Below, piece by piece: positions 19,901 to 30,640 of a DNA stretch of 45,035 nt (its first letter is position 1; each line of letters opens with the position of its first letter). The translations under genes were made by a program, and so were the position numbers. The notes under the pieces were generated by a model. It made no database searches and was not told the DNA's origin. It saw only the letters and a list, made by a program, of their open reading frames with translations. The stretch is from Borreliella mayonii (GTDB lineage: Bacteria > Spirochaetota > Spirochaetia > Borreliales > Borreliaceae). The stretch covers positions 1-45,035 of the forward strand of contig NZ_CP015793.1 in the NCBI RefSeq assembly GCF_001945665.1. Reading direction: 5' to 3'.

Positions 19901-20724
19901 GGAGTGAATTTAATAAACAAGAGCTTTAAAAAACAAAGTTATCAATATCTTATTTAAAGATAGAAACTATTATTTTATCTTATACATATTCTTTAATTTT
20001 ATTTTCAATAAAGTTTATTATAATTGCTATTATATTTTTCCAAATGTTGAAATTCATCTTATAAAATGGAAACTCCAATTAGCTTTGTCTAAGCCTTTAT
20101 AAAACGAAATCACTAAATTTATTTTTACAAGTTTTTTAATGTCTTTTCACATTATTATTTTAGCAACCTATTATACGCTAGCATTAAATTAGCGCTATCT
20201 ACCATATCTCTAATAATTGATTTTTAGTTTTTTAATTATATATACCCGTCTTATCTTGCCTTAATAAAACCAAGATACTTTTAGAAATTTATAGCATTCT
20301 ATTTATTTTTGGTAATATTGGAACTACGCCTAGCATTAGATTTTTTTAGATTCAAATTATATTTTTCTGATTATCGACAATTTGAGTGTTGTTTACTATA
20401 ATAACAGCATTATATCTGTTATATAAAAATCAAAATAAGGCTCTTTTGTTTTCATGGAGTATAGATACCTTTTTGCAAATATCAACTCTTTGGTTTAAAT
20501 ATTTTTAAAGGGGGCTTGTAGTCTTGATTTTTAAATTGATTTTAAATATTTAAGATTTTTTTATGAGTTTAAATCAATTGTGTTTTTTAGCTTTTAACAT
20601 TTAAATCCATACAGTAAAAATAATTAATTTATAGATGCCTTGAGCTTTAAAAAAAGAAAAACTAACTAGTTAAAATTCTTTATAATTTTTATTTGAAAAA
20701 CCCAGCAATTAGCGAAACAATAGA
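19901..20724. other. Region downstream of the parA gene
   Basis: No open gene on either strand and no clear terminator directly after parA. Short repeated-looking AT tracts only. Confidence 0.45.
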
Positions 20725-21474
20725 TCACAATATACCTTTTAAGGCATTTTCGGCCTCTCTATAATAAATTTCTTTCAAAGAAGGCTCTAAAAGGTCATTT
20801 ATAAAAACTTTTATACTATTTGAAAAGTGAATTTTACCTTTTATATATTTACCATATTTTTTGTACAGCACATCCTCCACCTCCTTTAGGGTATTCCTAT
20901 TTTTAATAAATTGGTTTTCTATAATAGAAATATTATATTTTTTATTTTTAATGTTTTGAATATTATTAATGGTTTCCGTTAAAATAGAAAAGCTTTCTAT
21001 TGACCATCTTTCTACTTGAACTGGGATTATAATATGGTCTGTAACATTTAAAGCATTCTTTAAAAGGAAATTTCTACTAGGAGAAGTATCTATTATAATA
21101 TAATCAAAATCAAAACTTTTAGTGCTTTTATTTAATCTAAATTCTAAAATAATTTCTTTATAATCTATATCATCTGTGTTAAATTTTTCTAAAACAGGAT
21201 GAGAAGGAATTATAGAAATGTATTCATTAACTTTGTTTTCACATTTATCAAAATAGGCATTTCCCTTCAAAAATTCATAAATATTATGTTTTTTAATATT
21301 AGAAATATATTTATTAAAATAAGAGGTTAAAGAATTTTGTGGATCTAAATCAATTAATAAAACTTTTTTACCTAATTCTTTTAAGACATAAGAAAAAAGT
21401 ATAGAAAGTGAGCTTTTCCCGACCCCTCCTTTTAAGCTTGCAAGTGTAATTATAATTGGTTTTTTTTGATCCAT
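20725..21474 (-). CDS. parA: Plasmid partition ATPase ParA (PF-32)
   Basis: 249 residues, normal for Borrelia PF-32. Deviant Walker A KGGVGKSS at residues 15-22, A' motif LLIDLDPQNSLTSYF, Walker B YIIIDTSPSRN, and VQVERWSIESF. This ATPase separates plasmid copies and its variant decides plasmid compatibility. The start ATG lies inside the end of the PF-50 gene (25-base overlap) behind a GGAGGG ribosome site, pointing to translational coupling. It is the third gene of a PF-57/62, PF-50, PF-32 operon. All key motifs are intact, unlike the second locus. Confidence 0.95.
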   Translation of the reverse strand: MDQKKPIIITLASLKGGVGKSSLSILFSYVLKELGKKVLLIDLDPQNSLTSYFNKYISNIKKHNIYEFLKGNAYFDKCENKVNEYISIIPSHPVLEKFNTDDIDYKEIILEFRLNKSTKSFDFDYIIIDTSPSRNFLLKNALNVTDHIIIPVQVERWSIESFSILTETINNIQNIKNKKYNISIIENQFIKNRNTLKEVEDVLYKKYGKYIKGKIHFSNSIKVFINDLLEPSLKEIYYREAENALKGIL

Positions 21475-21992
21475 TTATTTATAATCCCTCCATCTTTTAC
21501 TTTTTTATCATAAAATTCATATACTTTTTTTTCCATTTTTTTTAAGTGTGATAAATTAAATTGATAATAATTAGTGTTTTCTTTATTTTTTCTTAGAAGT
21601 GTTCTCAAGGACTGAACATATGCTTTAATAGAGCCATTTTTAAAAGCAAATTCTATATAATAGAGTTTTTTTATTGCATAAGTTTTATTATTTTCTTTTT
21701 TAAGAAAAAAGGGTTTATCGAGTCTATCATGCCTATATTTTATTTCTAAGAACTTGTCGTCTTCTCTTAAAGGAAAAAGATTAAAAAAAAGAAAATATCC
21801 ATTATTGTTAAATTCTTGGAAAGTAAGTCTCAGTCTTTCCCCTTTGTTTGTAATTTTAAAACCAACCAGGTGTTTAAATATTTTTGTACAGTATATTTTT
21901 CTACTATTTATTTCTTCTATTTTATTAAATATAATTCTTTTTTCTATATTATTTTTTTCGTTTCTGAGTTTTTCAAGTAAACTACTGCTCAA
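21450..21992 (-). CDS. Plasmid partition/maintenance protein PF-50
   Basis: 180 residues. The family is found beside PF-32 on nearly every Borrelia plasmid. Visible blocks: KIYCTKIFKHLVGFKI, YFLFFNLFPLRED, KPFFLKKENNKTYAIKKLYY and AYVQSLRTLLRK, all shared with the copy at 34403-34993. The start is TTG and overlaps the PF-57/62 stop by 11 bases, with AAAGGGA upstream. The exact biochemical role is not established; it is required or helpful for stable maintenance in tested Borrelia plasmids. Confidence 0.9.
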   Translation of the reverse strand: MSSSLLEKLRNEKNNIEKRIIFNKIEEINSRKIYCTKIFKHLVGFKITNKGERLRLTFQEFNNNGYFLFFNLFPLREDDKFLEIKYRHDRLDKPFFLKKENNKTYAIKKLYYIEFAFKNGSIKAYVQSLRTLLRKNKENTNYYQFNLSHLKKMEKKVYEFYDKKVKDGGIINKWIKKNQL

Positions 21993-22902
21993 ATTTTAAT
22001 CCCTTTGTCAAAATGTTAGACAAAATATTATTAGCTATTATTCCAGCATGCCCCAAAAAGCTTGTTATTTTATTTGATTTCCATTTAGTAATATAATTAT
22101 CTTTAAATTTTCTTGCAAGAATGTAAAAATCGGTTTTATATGGCACGACTTTTCTCATAAAGTGTATTTTATGTTTATAAAGGTTTAGTTTGGATAAGAA
22201 AAATTCTTTAATATCTTTTACCTCATAATCATGTTTTAGATAATTTTTAAAATCTTTATAGTTTGATAGTTCATTTTTTAGCATTCTAATTGGTTTTTTA
22301 GTATTAAAAATTATTGATTTAATTCGTTTAAAGAAAGAGCTTTCTATAGAATTCTTGCCATTTATATTTATATATTTTTTATTATATACAGTGACATTTT
22401 TAATGATATTTTGAGGCTTAGAAGATTCTTTATTTTTTCTTAAAGTATCTTTTTCTTCCTTTATTTTTTTAATTAAGTCTGTTTTAGTGATGCTAAAATA
22501 TGCTTCAATCAATTTATGTGCAATAGGTGACACTTTATATATACAAAGCTTTCCTTTGAATTCTCCAAAGTTACTTGAAAATGTTAGTATTTTTTTTTCT
22601 AATGCTTTTAGCTTGACTAAAAATCTTAAATCTGGTCTTAGGGTATTAATTGTAGTTTCTTTTTTATTTTCTTTATGTATATTTGAGTTTAGTGCTCGAA
22701 GTATATATCCTTGATGATGATGATATAGAATTCCTTTTAGTTCATCAGAACTAAAAGGAATTCTATATATTGATACATTATATTTTTCCCCAAATTTTTT
22801 ATTTAAGTAAGCAATAACTGAATTTTTTTTAAGTTTGCAGTTTTTTGAAGGTGGTTTATTGGCATTAATTTGGTGATTATGATTAGATATGGCAGTTTTC
22901 AT
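21982..22902 (-). CDS. Plasmid replication protein PF-57/62 (Borrelia orfA family)
   Basis: 306 residues. N-terminal part with VIAYLNKKFGEKYNVSIYRI, HHQGYILRALNSNIHKE, then KGKLCIYKVSPIAHKLIEAY. The C-terminal half is rich in lysine and probably helical, with HKIHFMRKVVPYKTDFYILA. In Borrelia, PF-57/62 proteins are the best candidates for replication initiators. It is the first gene of the PF-57/62, PF-50, PF-32 operon; ATG preceded by AGGAGA. The divergent region to PF-49 holds multiple inverted repeats. The protein is full length and collinear with the 325-residue copy at 33433. Confidence 0.92.
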   Translation of the reverse strand: MKTAISNHNHQINANKPPSKNCKLKKNSVIAYLNKKFGEKYNVSIYRIPFSSDELKGILYHHHQGYILRALNSNIHKENKKETTINTLRPDLRFLVKLKALEKKILTFSSNFGEFKGKLCIYKVSPIAHKLIEAYFSITKTDLIKKIKEEKDTLRKNKESSKPQNIIKNVTVYNKKYININGKNSIESSFFKRIKSIIFNTKKPIRMLKNELSNYKDFKNYLKHDYEVKDIKEFFLSKLNLYKHKIHFMRKVVPYKTDFYILARKFKDNYITKWKSNKITSFLGHAGIIANNILSNILTKGLKFEQ

Positions 22903-23376
22903 TTTTTGTCTCCTAGTTTAATGTGTATTTAATTATTAATTAACATAAATTATAATATATAAAATATTTAATTTCAACCTCTGTTAAAATTAAATCTAAA
23001 AAATCATTTTTAAGAATATTTAAGCCAAGGGACTACAGTTTTTCTGTCAAAAAACTGTAGTTTTATATAAATAATTAGTATGAAACTTTTTAATAAATTT
23101 GATTAGAAATAGAATGACAAATAATATTCAAATTGTCATGAATCTAAAAAATATATTTTCTTGACCTGCTATTTTTAAATCAAAGAGCATAGAAATAGCG
23201 TCTTACATCGTTCAGAACTGAACGATGTAATTTATTGTTAATATTTATTTTTTACCAAAAAAATAAATATTAACACAAATTTTAATTTGTGTTAATATTT
23301 ATTCACAGATTGGCGGCATAAGATTTATAAATAGAAATGCGTGCTTTAAATCAAAAAATAAATATAGAAGGACAAA
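22903..23376. other. Putative plasmid origin: divergent region with nested inverted repeats
   Basis: This lies between the divergently read PF-57/62 and PF-49 genes. It contains, in order, a 12-bp repeat at 23032-23061, a 13-bp repeat at 23203-23230 (ttacatcgttcag / ctgaacgatgtaa), a 17-bp repeat at 23237-23274, and a 19-bp repeat at 23262-23303 that shares its left arm with the previous one. The core gttaatatttatt therefore occurs three times in alternating orientation. The 5' intergenic region of PF-57/62 is where minimal replicons of Borrelia plasmids have been placed. The same DNA must also hold the two divergent promoters. Confidence 0.65.
23237..23303. repeat. Overlapping 17-bp and 19-bp perfect inverted repeats
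   Basis: 23237-23253 pairs with 23258-23274 (4-base loop acca). 23262-23280 pairs with 23285-23303 (4-base loop ttta). The middle arm can pair with either side, so two exclusive hairpins are possible, a switch-like arrangement. Confidence 0.9.
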
Positions 23377-23976
23377 ATGGGGAAAAAAGAAAATAAAAAA
23401 GAAATGATTTTAAATGACAGATTTGAAGATTTCATTGACAAAAGTCAAGATTTAAATAATAATCAAGATGAAAATTTAATAATTTATAAAGATTTAAAAG
23501 ACCAGTTAAAGCTTAATTTAAAAGATGATATTGACAATAAAATTCAAAGAATGAAAATATTATATGAAATTAAACAAAAAGAACTTTATAAATACGATGG
23601 GTTTAAAAGCTTTGAACAATTTATAAAATCTTTTATAATTGCAAAAACTCAAGCTTATACATATTTAAAAGTTTATGAAAAGGTTTTAGAAGGTATTATT
23701 TCTATTGATAAAATTAAGGAAGTGGGTTTTAATGGCGTATATCATGCCATACAAAAACAAGAGCTATCAACAATAAATCAAGAAAATATGAATAAAAACA
23801 ACAAAAAAAATGCCCCAATTAGAATTTTAATAAAAGATAATGAATTATATGATTTTTGTAAAAAAGATATTAAAAGGGTCTATTTTATTTTAGAGGAGAT
23901 TTTTAAAAATAAAAAAGATATTTTATCGGAGATCATAATTAAATATGCTAATTCTAAAAAGAAAAGGAATAAATAA
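23377..23976 (+). CDS. Plasmid partition protein PF-49
   Basis: 199 residues. The family sits beside PF-32 on Borrelia plasmids and is often considered the ParB-like partner. Blocks: KDDIDNKIQRMKILYEIKQK, KYDGFKSFEQFIKSFIIAKT, QAYTYLKVYEKVLEGIISID (helix-turn-helix-like), KEVGFNGVYHAIQK, and a lysine-rich tail ending in NSKKKRNK. ATG behind AGAAGGA. It reads away from the rest of the cluster, as BBK24 does on lp36, with the putative origin between. A hairpin terminator follows 97 bases after the stop. A broken copy lies at 35744-36330. Confidence 0.9.
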   Translation: MGKKENKKEMILNDRFEDFIDKSQDLNNNQDENLIIYKDLKDQLKLNLKDDIDNKIQRMKILYEIKQKELYKYDGFKSFEQFIKSFIIAKTQAYTYLKVYEKVLEGIISIDKIKEVGFNGVYHAIQKQELSTINQENMNKNNKKNAPIRILIKDNELYDFCKKDIKRVYFILEEIFKNKKDILSEIIIKYANSKKKRNK

Positions 23977-24072
23977 ATTTTCAAGGTTTATTGACTTTAA
24001 TGTTTGATTAATGGTAATCTATTATTTCTAATAGGCTTAAGTTTATTTTGCCTAGTTTAATGTCGAAGAGAT

Positions 24073-24092
24073 GCCCATAAAAGGGCTTTTTT
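24073..24092 (+). terminator. Terminator after PF-49
   Basis: gccc / gggc stem followed by a run of six T. The same element follows the broken PF-49 copy at 36419-36437, so it travelled with the cluster. Confidence 0.7.
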
Positions 24093-24540
24093 CATTTTAA
24101 AATCTAAATTTTGTGAGGCTCAGCATTAAATACTGAGTTTTCTTAGCTTTAAATCCCTTTTATATATCTTGTACTGATAAGTTTTCTATTACTATGTTTT
24201 TATATTTAGATATAAAGCAATAGGATAATTTATGTAAAAGTCTTTTATTTGATATGAAATTTTCTCATGTAGCTTGCTTTTAATCTAGAGTAATTCTATT
24301 AATAGAATATTTTTGTTTTTTTAATGGTTTTCTTTGGAATTTATTAAAGTTTATTTTTTAGTAAAATATTTAGGATTATTGGTTTTCTCATATTTACTAA
24401 TTACTAAAAAATTGCAAATAAAGAACTTTAATTTATTTTTTAATTTTGGAAGGGGATAATTATAAACAAAAAATGTTTATTTACGATGTTTTTGTGCCGA
24501 TAAGTTTTTTTAATGATTTTTGAATCTTTATTGCTTTCAT
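24093..24540. repeat. Decayed repeated module (copy 3 of 3)
   Basis: No gene. The stretch 24150-24300 shares blocks with 18553-18680 (aagttttctattactatgttttt and neighbouring bases) and more weakly with 6490-6560. Confidence 0.4.
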
Positions 24541-24961
24541 AATTCTGAACAAGATATTTCTAAAGAAGGAATTAATAAAAGACTTAATAATTATTATTTT
24601 GAAAATTAAAAGGATAAATACACTTTTTTGCCCATGCTCCACAAATTAGAGGACGCTTAAGAAAATTTAGGATTAAAGAAAAAGTGTTTTTTAGATGCTC
24701 TTGAATTATGGATTACTTCATAAAAAATAAATTAATGCCTCTGATTATATTTTAAAGCTTAAGGCAATCACTTGCTTTATAGATGGTTGTCCAGATCGGA
24801 TTTTTAATTATTTAATACAATTGAACCGGTATAAAATTGATTGTACTGAGGAATATAGGGGAAAAGCTAAAAATAAGTTTGAACAATCTTATTTTAGAGA
24901 TAGAGTAAATACAATCCAACAAATATTAAAACAAGTTTTAGTTGACCTGTCTAAAGACTAG
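24541..24961 (+). pseudogene. Secreted-protein gene fragment, copy C
   Basis: Plus strand in shifting frames: QDISKEGINKRLNNYYFEN, FFAHAPQIRGRLRKFRIKEK, then KAITCFIDGCPDRIFNYLIQ, EYRGKAKNKFEQSYFRDRVN and QQILKQVLVDLSKD with a stop at 24961. It preserves the order of both halves of the gene, which are split into separate partial copies at 3600-4330. At least four stops or shifts. The family is not named. Confidence 0.6.
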
Positions 24962-25062
24962 TTTTTAAATTTAAAACCTAGCTAGTCTTTGAATATATTT
25001 GAGCATCAAGAAGGGCTAAAAAGATTTTCAAACAACATAAATGATTTTTGTAGGCATAAATA

Positions 25063-28000
25063 ATGAAAACTAATGACATTGTAAAAACAAATGATCCAAA
25101 TATATCTCTTTATAAAAAACCATCAAAAGACTTTATAAAAAAGGAAAATATTAATAGTCTAAAATACTTTTTCATTTTTGTAAAAAATAAACTTTCTTCA
25201 ATAGATGATAATTCAACAGAAGCAAATACAGAGTCTTTGCTAAAGTATATATTTGAAGAACTAAATTATTCAGGAGAACAATAAAAAGCCGGGCAAATAG
25301 AAGGAGCTAAGTCTAGAGCAGATATACTGCTTTTTGAAAAAGATAAAGTAGCTTTTAATAATAAATTAAAAGAAGCTAAAAAAATAATAAACCTATTCCT
25401 GTCGAAGATATCTTGCTTATAACAGAAGTTAAGCGTTCAATATTTAGTTTTGACGCTAAAGATAAAGTAAAAGAAGCAGAAGATAAGCTATATAGATATC
25501 TAAATCAATATCAAAAACATTATGGGATACTTTCTAATGGAAAGGTATGAAGATTATATGACAAATCGAAAGTGCTTTATGGAGAAAAAAGACATATTGA
25601 ATTTAATTTTTCTAAAATTGAAGAAAAAGAAGAGTACAAAGAACAAGAATGGTTTGTTTTATTCATTTACCTTATAAGAAAAGAAAGATATCTAAAGACA
25701 AGCAATGTAATAGAGGTTAAAAAAAGAACAAATAGCCAAAGAAAAAGAGATAATTAAAAAAACCTTAAGAGAGATACTTTATGAGAGACCCGACGACTCT
25801 ATAGTATTTAAATTGCAAAAAATATATATAACAAAGAATTAAAACTATCAGGCAAAGAAATTGCTCAGCACATTTTAGCTAGCATACTTGAAGAATCAAT
25901 TATTTTTATTTTAAGAATATTTTTTATTGCATATATTGAAGATAACGATATATTTAAGAAAATATTAGAAGAAAATAAGCTGTACAGATCTTCCATATCT
26001 TTTGGGTATTTTTTTTATGATGAAAATACAAAAAAGAAATTAGGATATAAAAAAATAATAACAATTTTTAATTTACTTGATAAAGGAAGTGATGCAATAA
26101 AGTTTCCCGTATTTAATGGAGGGTTATTTTCAAAAGATAAGGTTAAATATTTATAATGAAAGTTTGCTAAGTATTAGTGAACTTGAAGAAATACCGATTA
26201 AAATACTTTTCTTTTGAAGAAAAAAATATTAAAGATGAAAAATTTGTAGAGTATTCAAAGTTAGATCCAAAAAGTTTTGGAAATCATACGAAACTCTACT
26301 TGAATATGACCTAAGAATTGCAGATACTACTGTTCATCGTATTATTGAAGATGGAGTTTATCTCATTCGTGCTGAAGAAGAGCTTGCAAACAAGCAGGTA
26401 AACAAAGTTGCTACATACTATAAAGGAAATATTTATCTTACATCTAGATAGCTGCTTGATAGAAAGAAAAGTGGAGCATATTACACACCAGATGACCTAA
26501 CTGATTTTATCGTCACATCGTCAATTGAAGAATAGCTCAAAACCAAGTCTCCCTTAGATATAAAAATCATTGATAATTCTTGTAGATCATGGCATTTCTT
26601 GATTTCTTGTCTAGATTACTTAACAGAAAAAGTATGGTATCAGCTAGATAAATTTGAAGATGTAAAAAAAAGAGCTTGATAAAGAATATAGAGTTATTAT
26701 CAAAGAAAGTGAAGAATATGATGTTCAAGATAGTATAAGTAAGGAATTAGTACTTAAAAGGATGTTGCTAAAGAAGTTATTTATGGCGTTGATATTAATC
26801 CTATTTCAGTTGAAATTACCATGCTAAGTTTATGGATTAATCCCTTTATTTTTGAAACACCACCAAGCTTTATTGAGCACCATATAAAAGTAGGAAATGC
26901 CTTACTGGGATATGCCAAGGACGAATTTTTTATATTGCAAAAAAGAAATTTTAAAGTGGATTTTCTTTGTTTAAAAAAAGAATTAAAGAAATTACAACTA
27001 TTTTAGAATATATCTATCAAAAAATTAAAGGTATTAATGATACTACTAAAGAAGATATAGAAAAATCTAAAAAGATATACAAAGAATATGAGGAAAGTGA
27101 AGATATAGGTAATTTAAGAACAATATTTTCTTTAATTAAACTTTATTCATTGTCTTTTTGATAAATCTTTAAATATAGAATTTAGTGATATTACAGCTGT
27201 AATTAGTTTAATTGAAGATATTTTGGGCAATAAAAAAACTTCTAGTGAAGATAAAGAAAAAATAGAAAAAATTAGAAAATTAAGTAGCTACTATAAATTT
27301 TTTCACTATGGAATTGAATTTCCATATATTCAGGAAGGATTTGATATTGTAATTGGAAATCCCCCATGGGAGAAAACTAAGTTTAATGAATCTGAATTTT
27401 TCTCAAAACATGTTCCTGGCTACAGAAAACTAAGCATAAAAGAACAAAATAAAATAAAGTAAGAAATACTCAGCAAAGACAATCATTTTTTAAATAATGA
27501 ATACAATAAAGGAAAAAACATTATAAGTTCTATTAACAAGATTTATAAAAGTAATTTTGCATATTTTACTAATGGTAGTGATCCAAATCTTTTTAGATAC
27601 TTTGTTACATTTAATTTAAAATTAATGAAAGAAAAGGGTAATTTAACTTATTTAGTTACTTTAGCTATTTGGAATGAATATAGTTCTAGAATACTAAGAA
27701 AACATATGTTTGCTAACTATAAACTTAATTATATTTATCAATTTGAAAATAAAAAAAGATTTGAAGATGTACATTCAAGTTTTAAATTTGCAATATTTCA
27801 ACTTAGCAATGCTAAACCTCCTACATCAAGCTTTAAAGCAAAATTTATGATTCAAAGTAGTGACAATATTATTAAAAAAATAACTAATGACTTAAAAGAC
27901 AATAAAGAGAATCCTTATAAAGGGATTGAATTAAATATAAATCAAATTAAAAAACTATCTCCTATTCAAGAATCAATAATAGAATTCAAAGACAATGAAG

Positions 28001-28850
28001 AATTTACTCTTATTAAGAAAATGTTTGGCCAATTTAGTACTCTTAGTATAAAATATATTGATTTTAAAAAAGGCTTAGATCCAAGCATTAAGAATCGTAA
28101 ATCTTTATTAAAAGAATATAATAATGAAAACTTTGTATTTCTTTATTCTGGAACCAATATTCATCAGTTTAATTCAAGATTTTTTAAAGATAAAGATACA
28201 AAAGAAAGTGCTAAATTACTATGGATAGATAAAGAGAATTTAGAAAAGGTATTGGCTAAAGATAATTAATATCAAACCAAAAGAGTATTCTATAGAACAA
28301 TTGCAAGAAATATAGATGAAAGAACCATGATTAGTACTTTATCTCCTGGAAATTGTTATTGTGTGAATTTAATGTATATAAATTATAGGAAAACACCAAT
28401 ATCACTTTATAAAAAATTATTTATTATATTTATTTTTAATTCATTTGCATTTGACTTTTTGTTAAGAAGATTTGTTGACTCAAATGTGCTAAAATCATGC
28501 CTTTATCAATGCCCAATGCTCCAACCCCAAGAAAAAGATATTTTAGCTAATCCACCATACTTAACTCTAGTAAAAATGCTTCCTTGCTAATAGCCAAAAA
28601 TGATCCCGAGAACTTTAAATATTTACTTTACTTAGAATATTTTGAGTTTAGCAAAGAAAAAGTTAATAAAATACTAAATCTAAATGCGGAAGATGAATTT
28701 TTTAAAGAAAAAGAAAATTAAAATGACTTTATTGTAGCGAATATTTATTCACTAGCCAAAGAAGATTTTAAGATTTTGCTTAACGACTTTGAGGTACTAA
28801 AAAATAAAAAAGGAGAAGACCATATTTTTGTCTTTAATAAAAAGATATGA
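25063..28850 (+). pseudogene. Type IIG-like restriction-modification enzyme pseudogene
   Basis: One ancestral gene of about 1,250 codons in many frames. N-terminus 25063: SLKYFFIFVKNKLSSID. Nuclease-like part GAKSRADILLF ... LLITEVKRSIFSFDAK (D...ExK). Methyltransferase motif I near 26570 is damaged: KIIDNSCRSWHFLISCLDYL where the family needs a CGSG-type glycine loop. Motif IV is intact near 27350: DIVIGNPPWEKTKFNESEF, the NPPW box of N6-adenine methylases. A target-recognition-like region follows (27625-28590), then NDPENFKYLLYLEYFEFSKE and KILNLNAEDEFFKE. I count more than ten stops or shifts. Borrelia plasmids carry related enzymes (BBE02, BBQ67, BBH09) that limit foreign DNA entry; this copy must be dead. 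Confidence 0.85.
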
Positions 28851-29439
28851 GAATTATTCAAGAACAAATAAACTTACTAAATCTTAACAATTCAAACCTA
28901 GTTTATTATTATAAAGAGATTTATATCTATTTGATGAAATATATATTTTTACTAAAAACATCACACTATAAAATTATGGGAAAGTTATTCTTGGTGAAGT
29001 GCTTTTTAAAGAAAGCAAGAGATAAGCTAAAAAACTTTTCAAAATTGAAGAAAATAATGTTTATAGATTTAAAAATGTAGAATTGTATTATGGTGAGTGT
29101 TTTTTAAAAAAGCTAAATACATTAGAAATAAAAAGTTTTTAGCCTACATAGAAAGCATATATTAATGATATTTTGAAATTCTTTTTATACTACACATTAA
29201 ACACTTTCCCTTATATATTTTATTAAAATATTATTTTCTATACTTTGAAGCTTGTTTTTAAAAATTTTATCAGGTGCAAAAAAATCAAACTTAAAATTAC
29301 CAAAACAATATTCAGTATGAATACTTTCTATTTTATATATGTATAGCCTTACATCTTTTTTAAAAGAAAATAAACTAATATTTGCTAAAAAATGAATAAT
29401 AACCTTAACATACAAAAATTAACTAATAAATCTTAAACA
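28851..29439. other. Mixed gene debris after the restriction-modification remnant
   Basis: The plus strand around 28970-29100 reads KIMGKLFLVKCFLKKARDKL and, in another frame, GKVILGEVLFKE and NNVYRFKNVELYYGECF. A related scrap is at 32400-32633. A 72-codon minus-strand frame (29197-29415) has no ribosome site or family match and I do not call it. Confidence 0.4.
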
Positions 29440-30400
29440 AGTTATATCCCACCTATTTAACTAATTCTTATAGGAAAAAATCTATAAACAAATTTCCGCC
29501 CTTGTCTTGCTCTAGAACAATCTTGTAAAAAGTTCCATTTTGGAAAATATTTCACCAAAGATTAAGCATGTATTAAGGCTTTCTTTTTTGTTTTTAAGAA
29601 GGAAATAGATCTGACCTTATCCTATGCGAAACTACATATATTTTATCATGTTAAATTCCTAATTGAGTAAATGATAAAGTTTTATTTGGATCTCCTCCTG
29701 CAATCCTTGTAGAATACAAATACCAACTTGCGATAGAAGTACTATCAAATCAGTTTTTACTATTAATTTTTAAAGCCTTTTCAAAACATTTTCTAGTCTC
29801 ATTTGCAAGCTTAATTAAGGCTGCAACACCTGTAGCCTTAATAGCATTAAATTGACATCTCCTAAGACTTTATAAATATCACTTTGAACAGCTTTTCTAA
29901 GCCTTAAGTTTAATGAGGCAATGAGCTCTAAAAAAGATTTTTAAGCAGATTTTAAAATAGAATAGCTTTTAGAAGGGCTATTTATTCCTTTTTTATTTTA
30001 AAGAAGTCTGGTGATTTGATAATCAATAAGATCAATAAAATGCCTTGATACCGGGACTCATTTCACATAATATTTCTTTAAACTTACTAAATCTATATAT
30101 GTAAGCATCTTAGGCATTTTTGTTGACAGTTCTTCAATTTTGCCCGAATAATAGCCTTATAATTTTCTATTTGAAACATCAAATTAATATACATAAGCAA
30201 CGCTAACGGTTAATAATAAAAACAATGACCAATCCCCTTTATAATTACTTCATTAAAGTTTTCGCTCAATAAATTATACTTTTAAGGAAATTAGAAAAAA
30301 ATAAATTTATGATGTACACTTTTTTCTAAAATTTGTTTTTCAGTATTCATCAAAACATCTTCATAAACAGTAATTTTATGAGACATTCATTTCTTTGATT
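29440..30400 (-). pseudogene. Decayed minus-strand gene, family unknown
   Basis: Translation through stops gives AIKATGVAALIKLANETRKC, FEKALKINSKNW, DSTSIASWYLYSTRIAGGDP and NKTLSFTQLGI between about 29860 and 29640, then KSDLISFLKTKKKALIHA. These form a coherent protein-like run, so a real gene once lay here. Further scraps continue to about 30100-30380. I do not recognise the family. Confidence 0.4.
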
Positions 30401-30580
30401 ATTGGAGAAATACATTTTACAAAATCAATATATCTAATATAAAAAAGCTATAAATAAAATATGCTAAGCCTATACTATCTAAGCAATTGAACATTTAAAC
30501 TTTAAGGGGAATATTCATGAGCAAATGTTTTTGAATTTAAAAAATTTAAGAAAAGTTGTTAATTAATGTATATTAACTTT

Positions 30581-30610
30581 TTTTGATAAAAATATTGATT
30601 TTTATCAAAA
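30581..30610. promoter_or_regulatory. Perfect 13-bp palindrome in the promoter of the HSDR_N gene
   Basis: ttttgataaaaat / atttttatcaaaa with a 4-base spacer ends 30 bases before the start codon at 30641. A -10-like TATAAT lies at 30631-30636. A smaller repeat gttaat / attaac lies at 30558-30577. The position overlaps where RNA polymerase would bind, as expected for a repressor operator. Which protein binds is unknown. Confidence 0.5.
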
Positions 30611-30640
30611 TTTTTCAAATTTATTGCTAATATAATTTAT

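Noticed and set aside
29197..29415. Minus-strand 72-codon frame
   Set aside because: No Shine-Dalgarno sequence and no family match; surrounded by decayed DNA.
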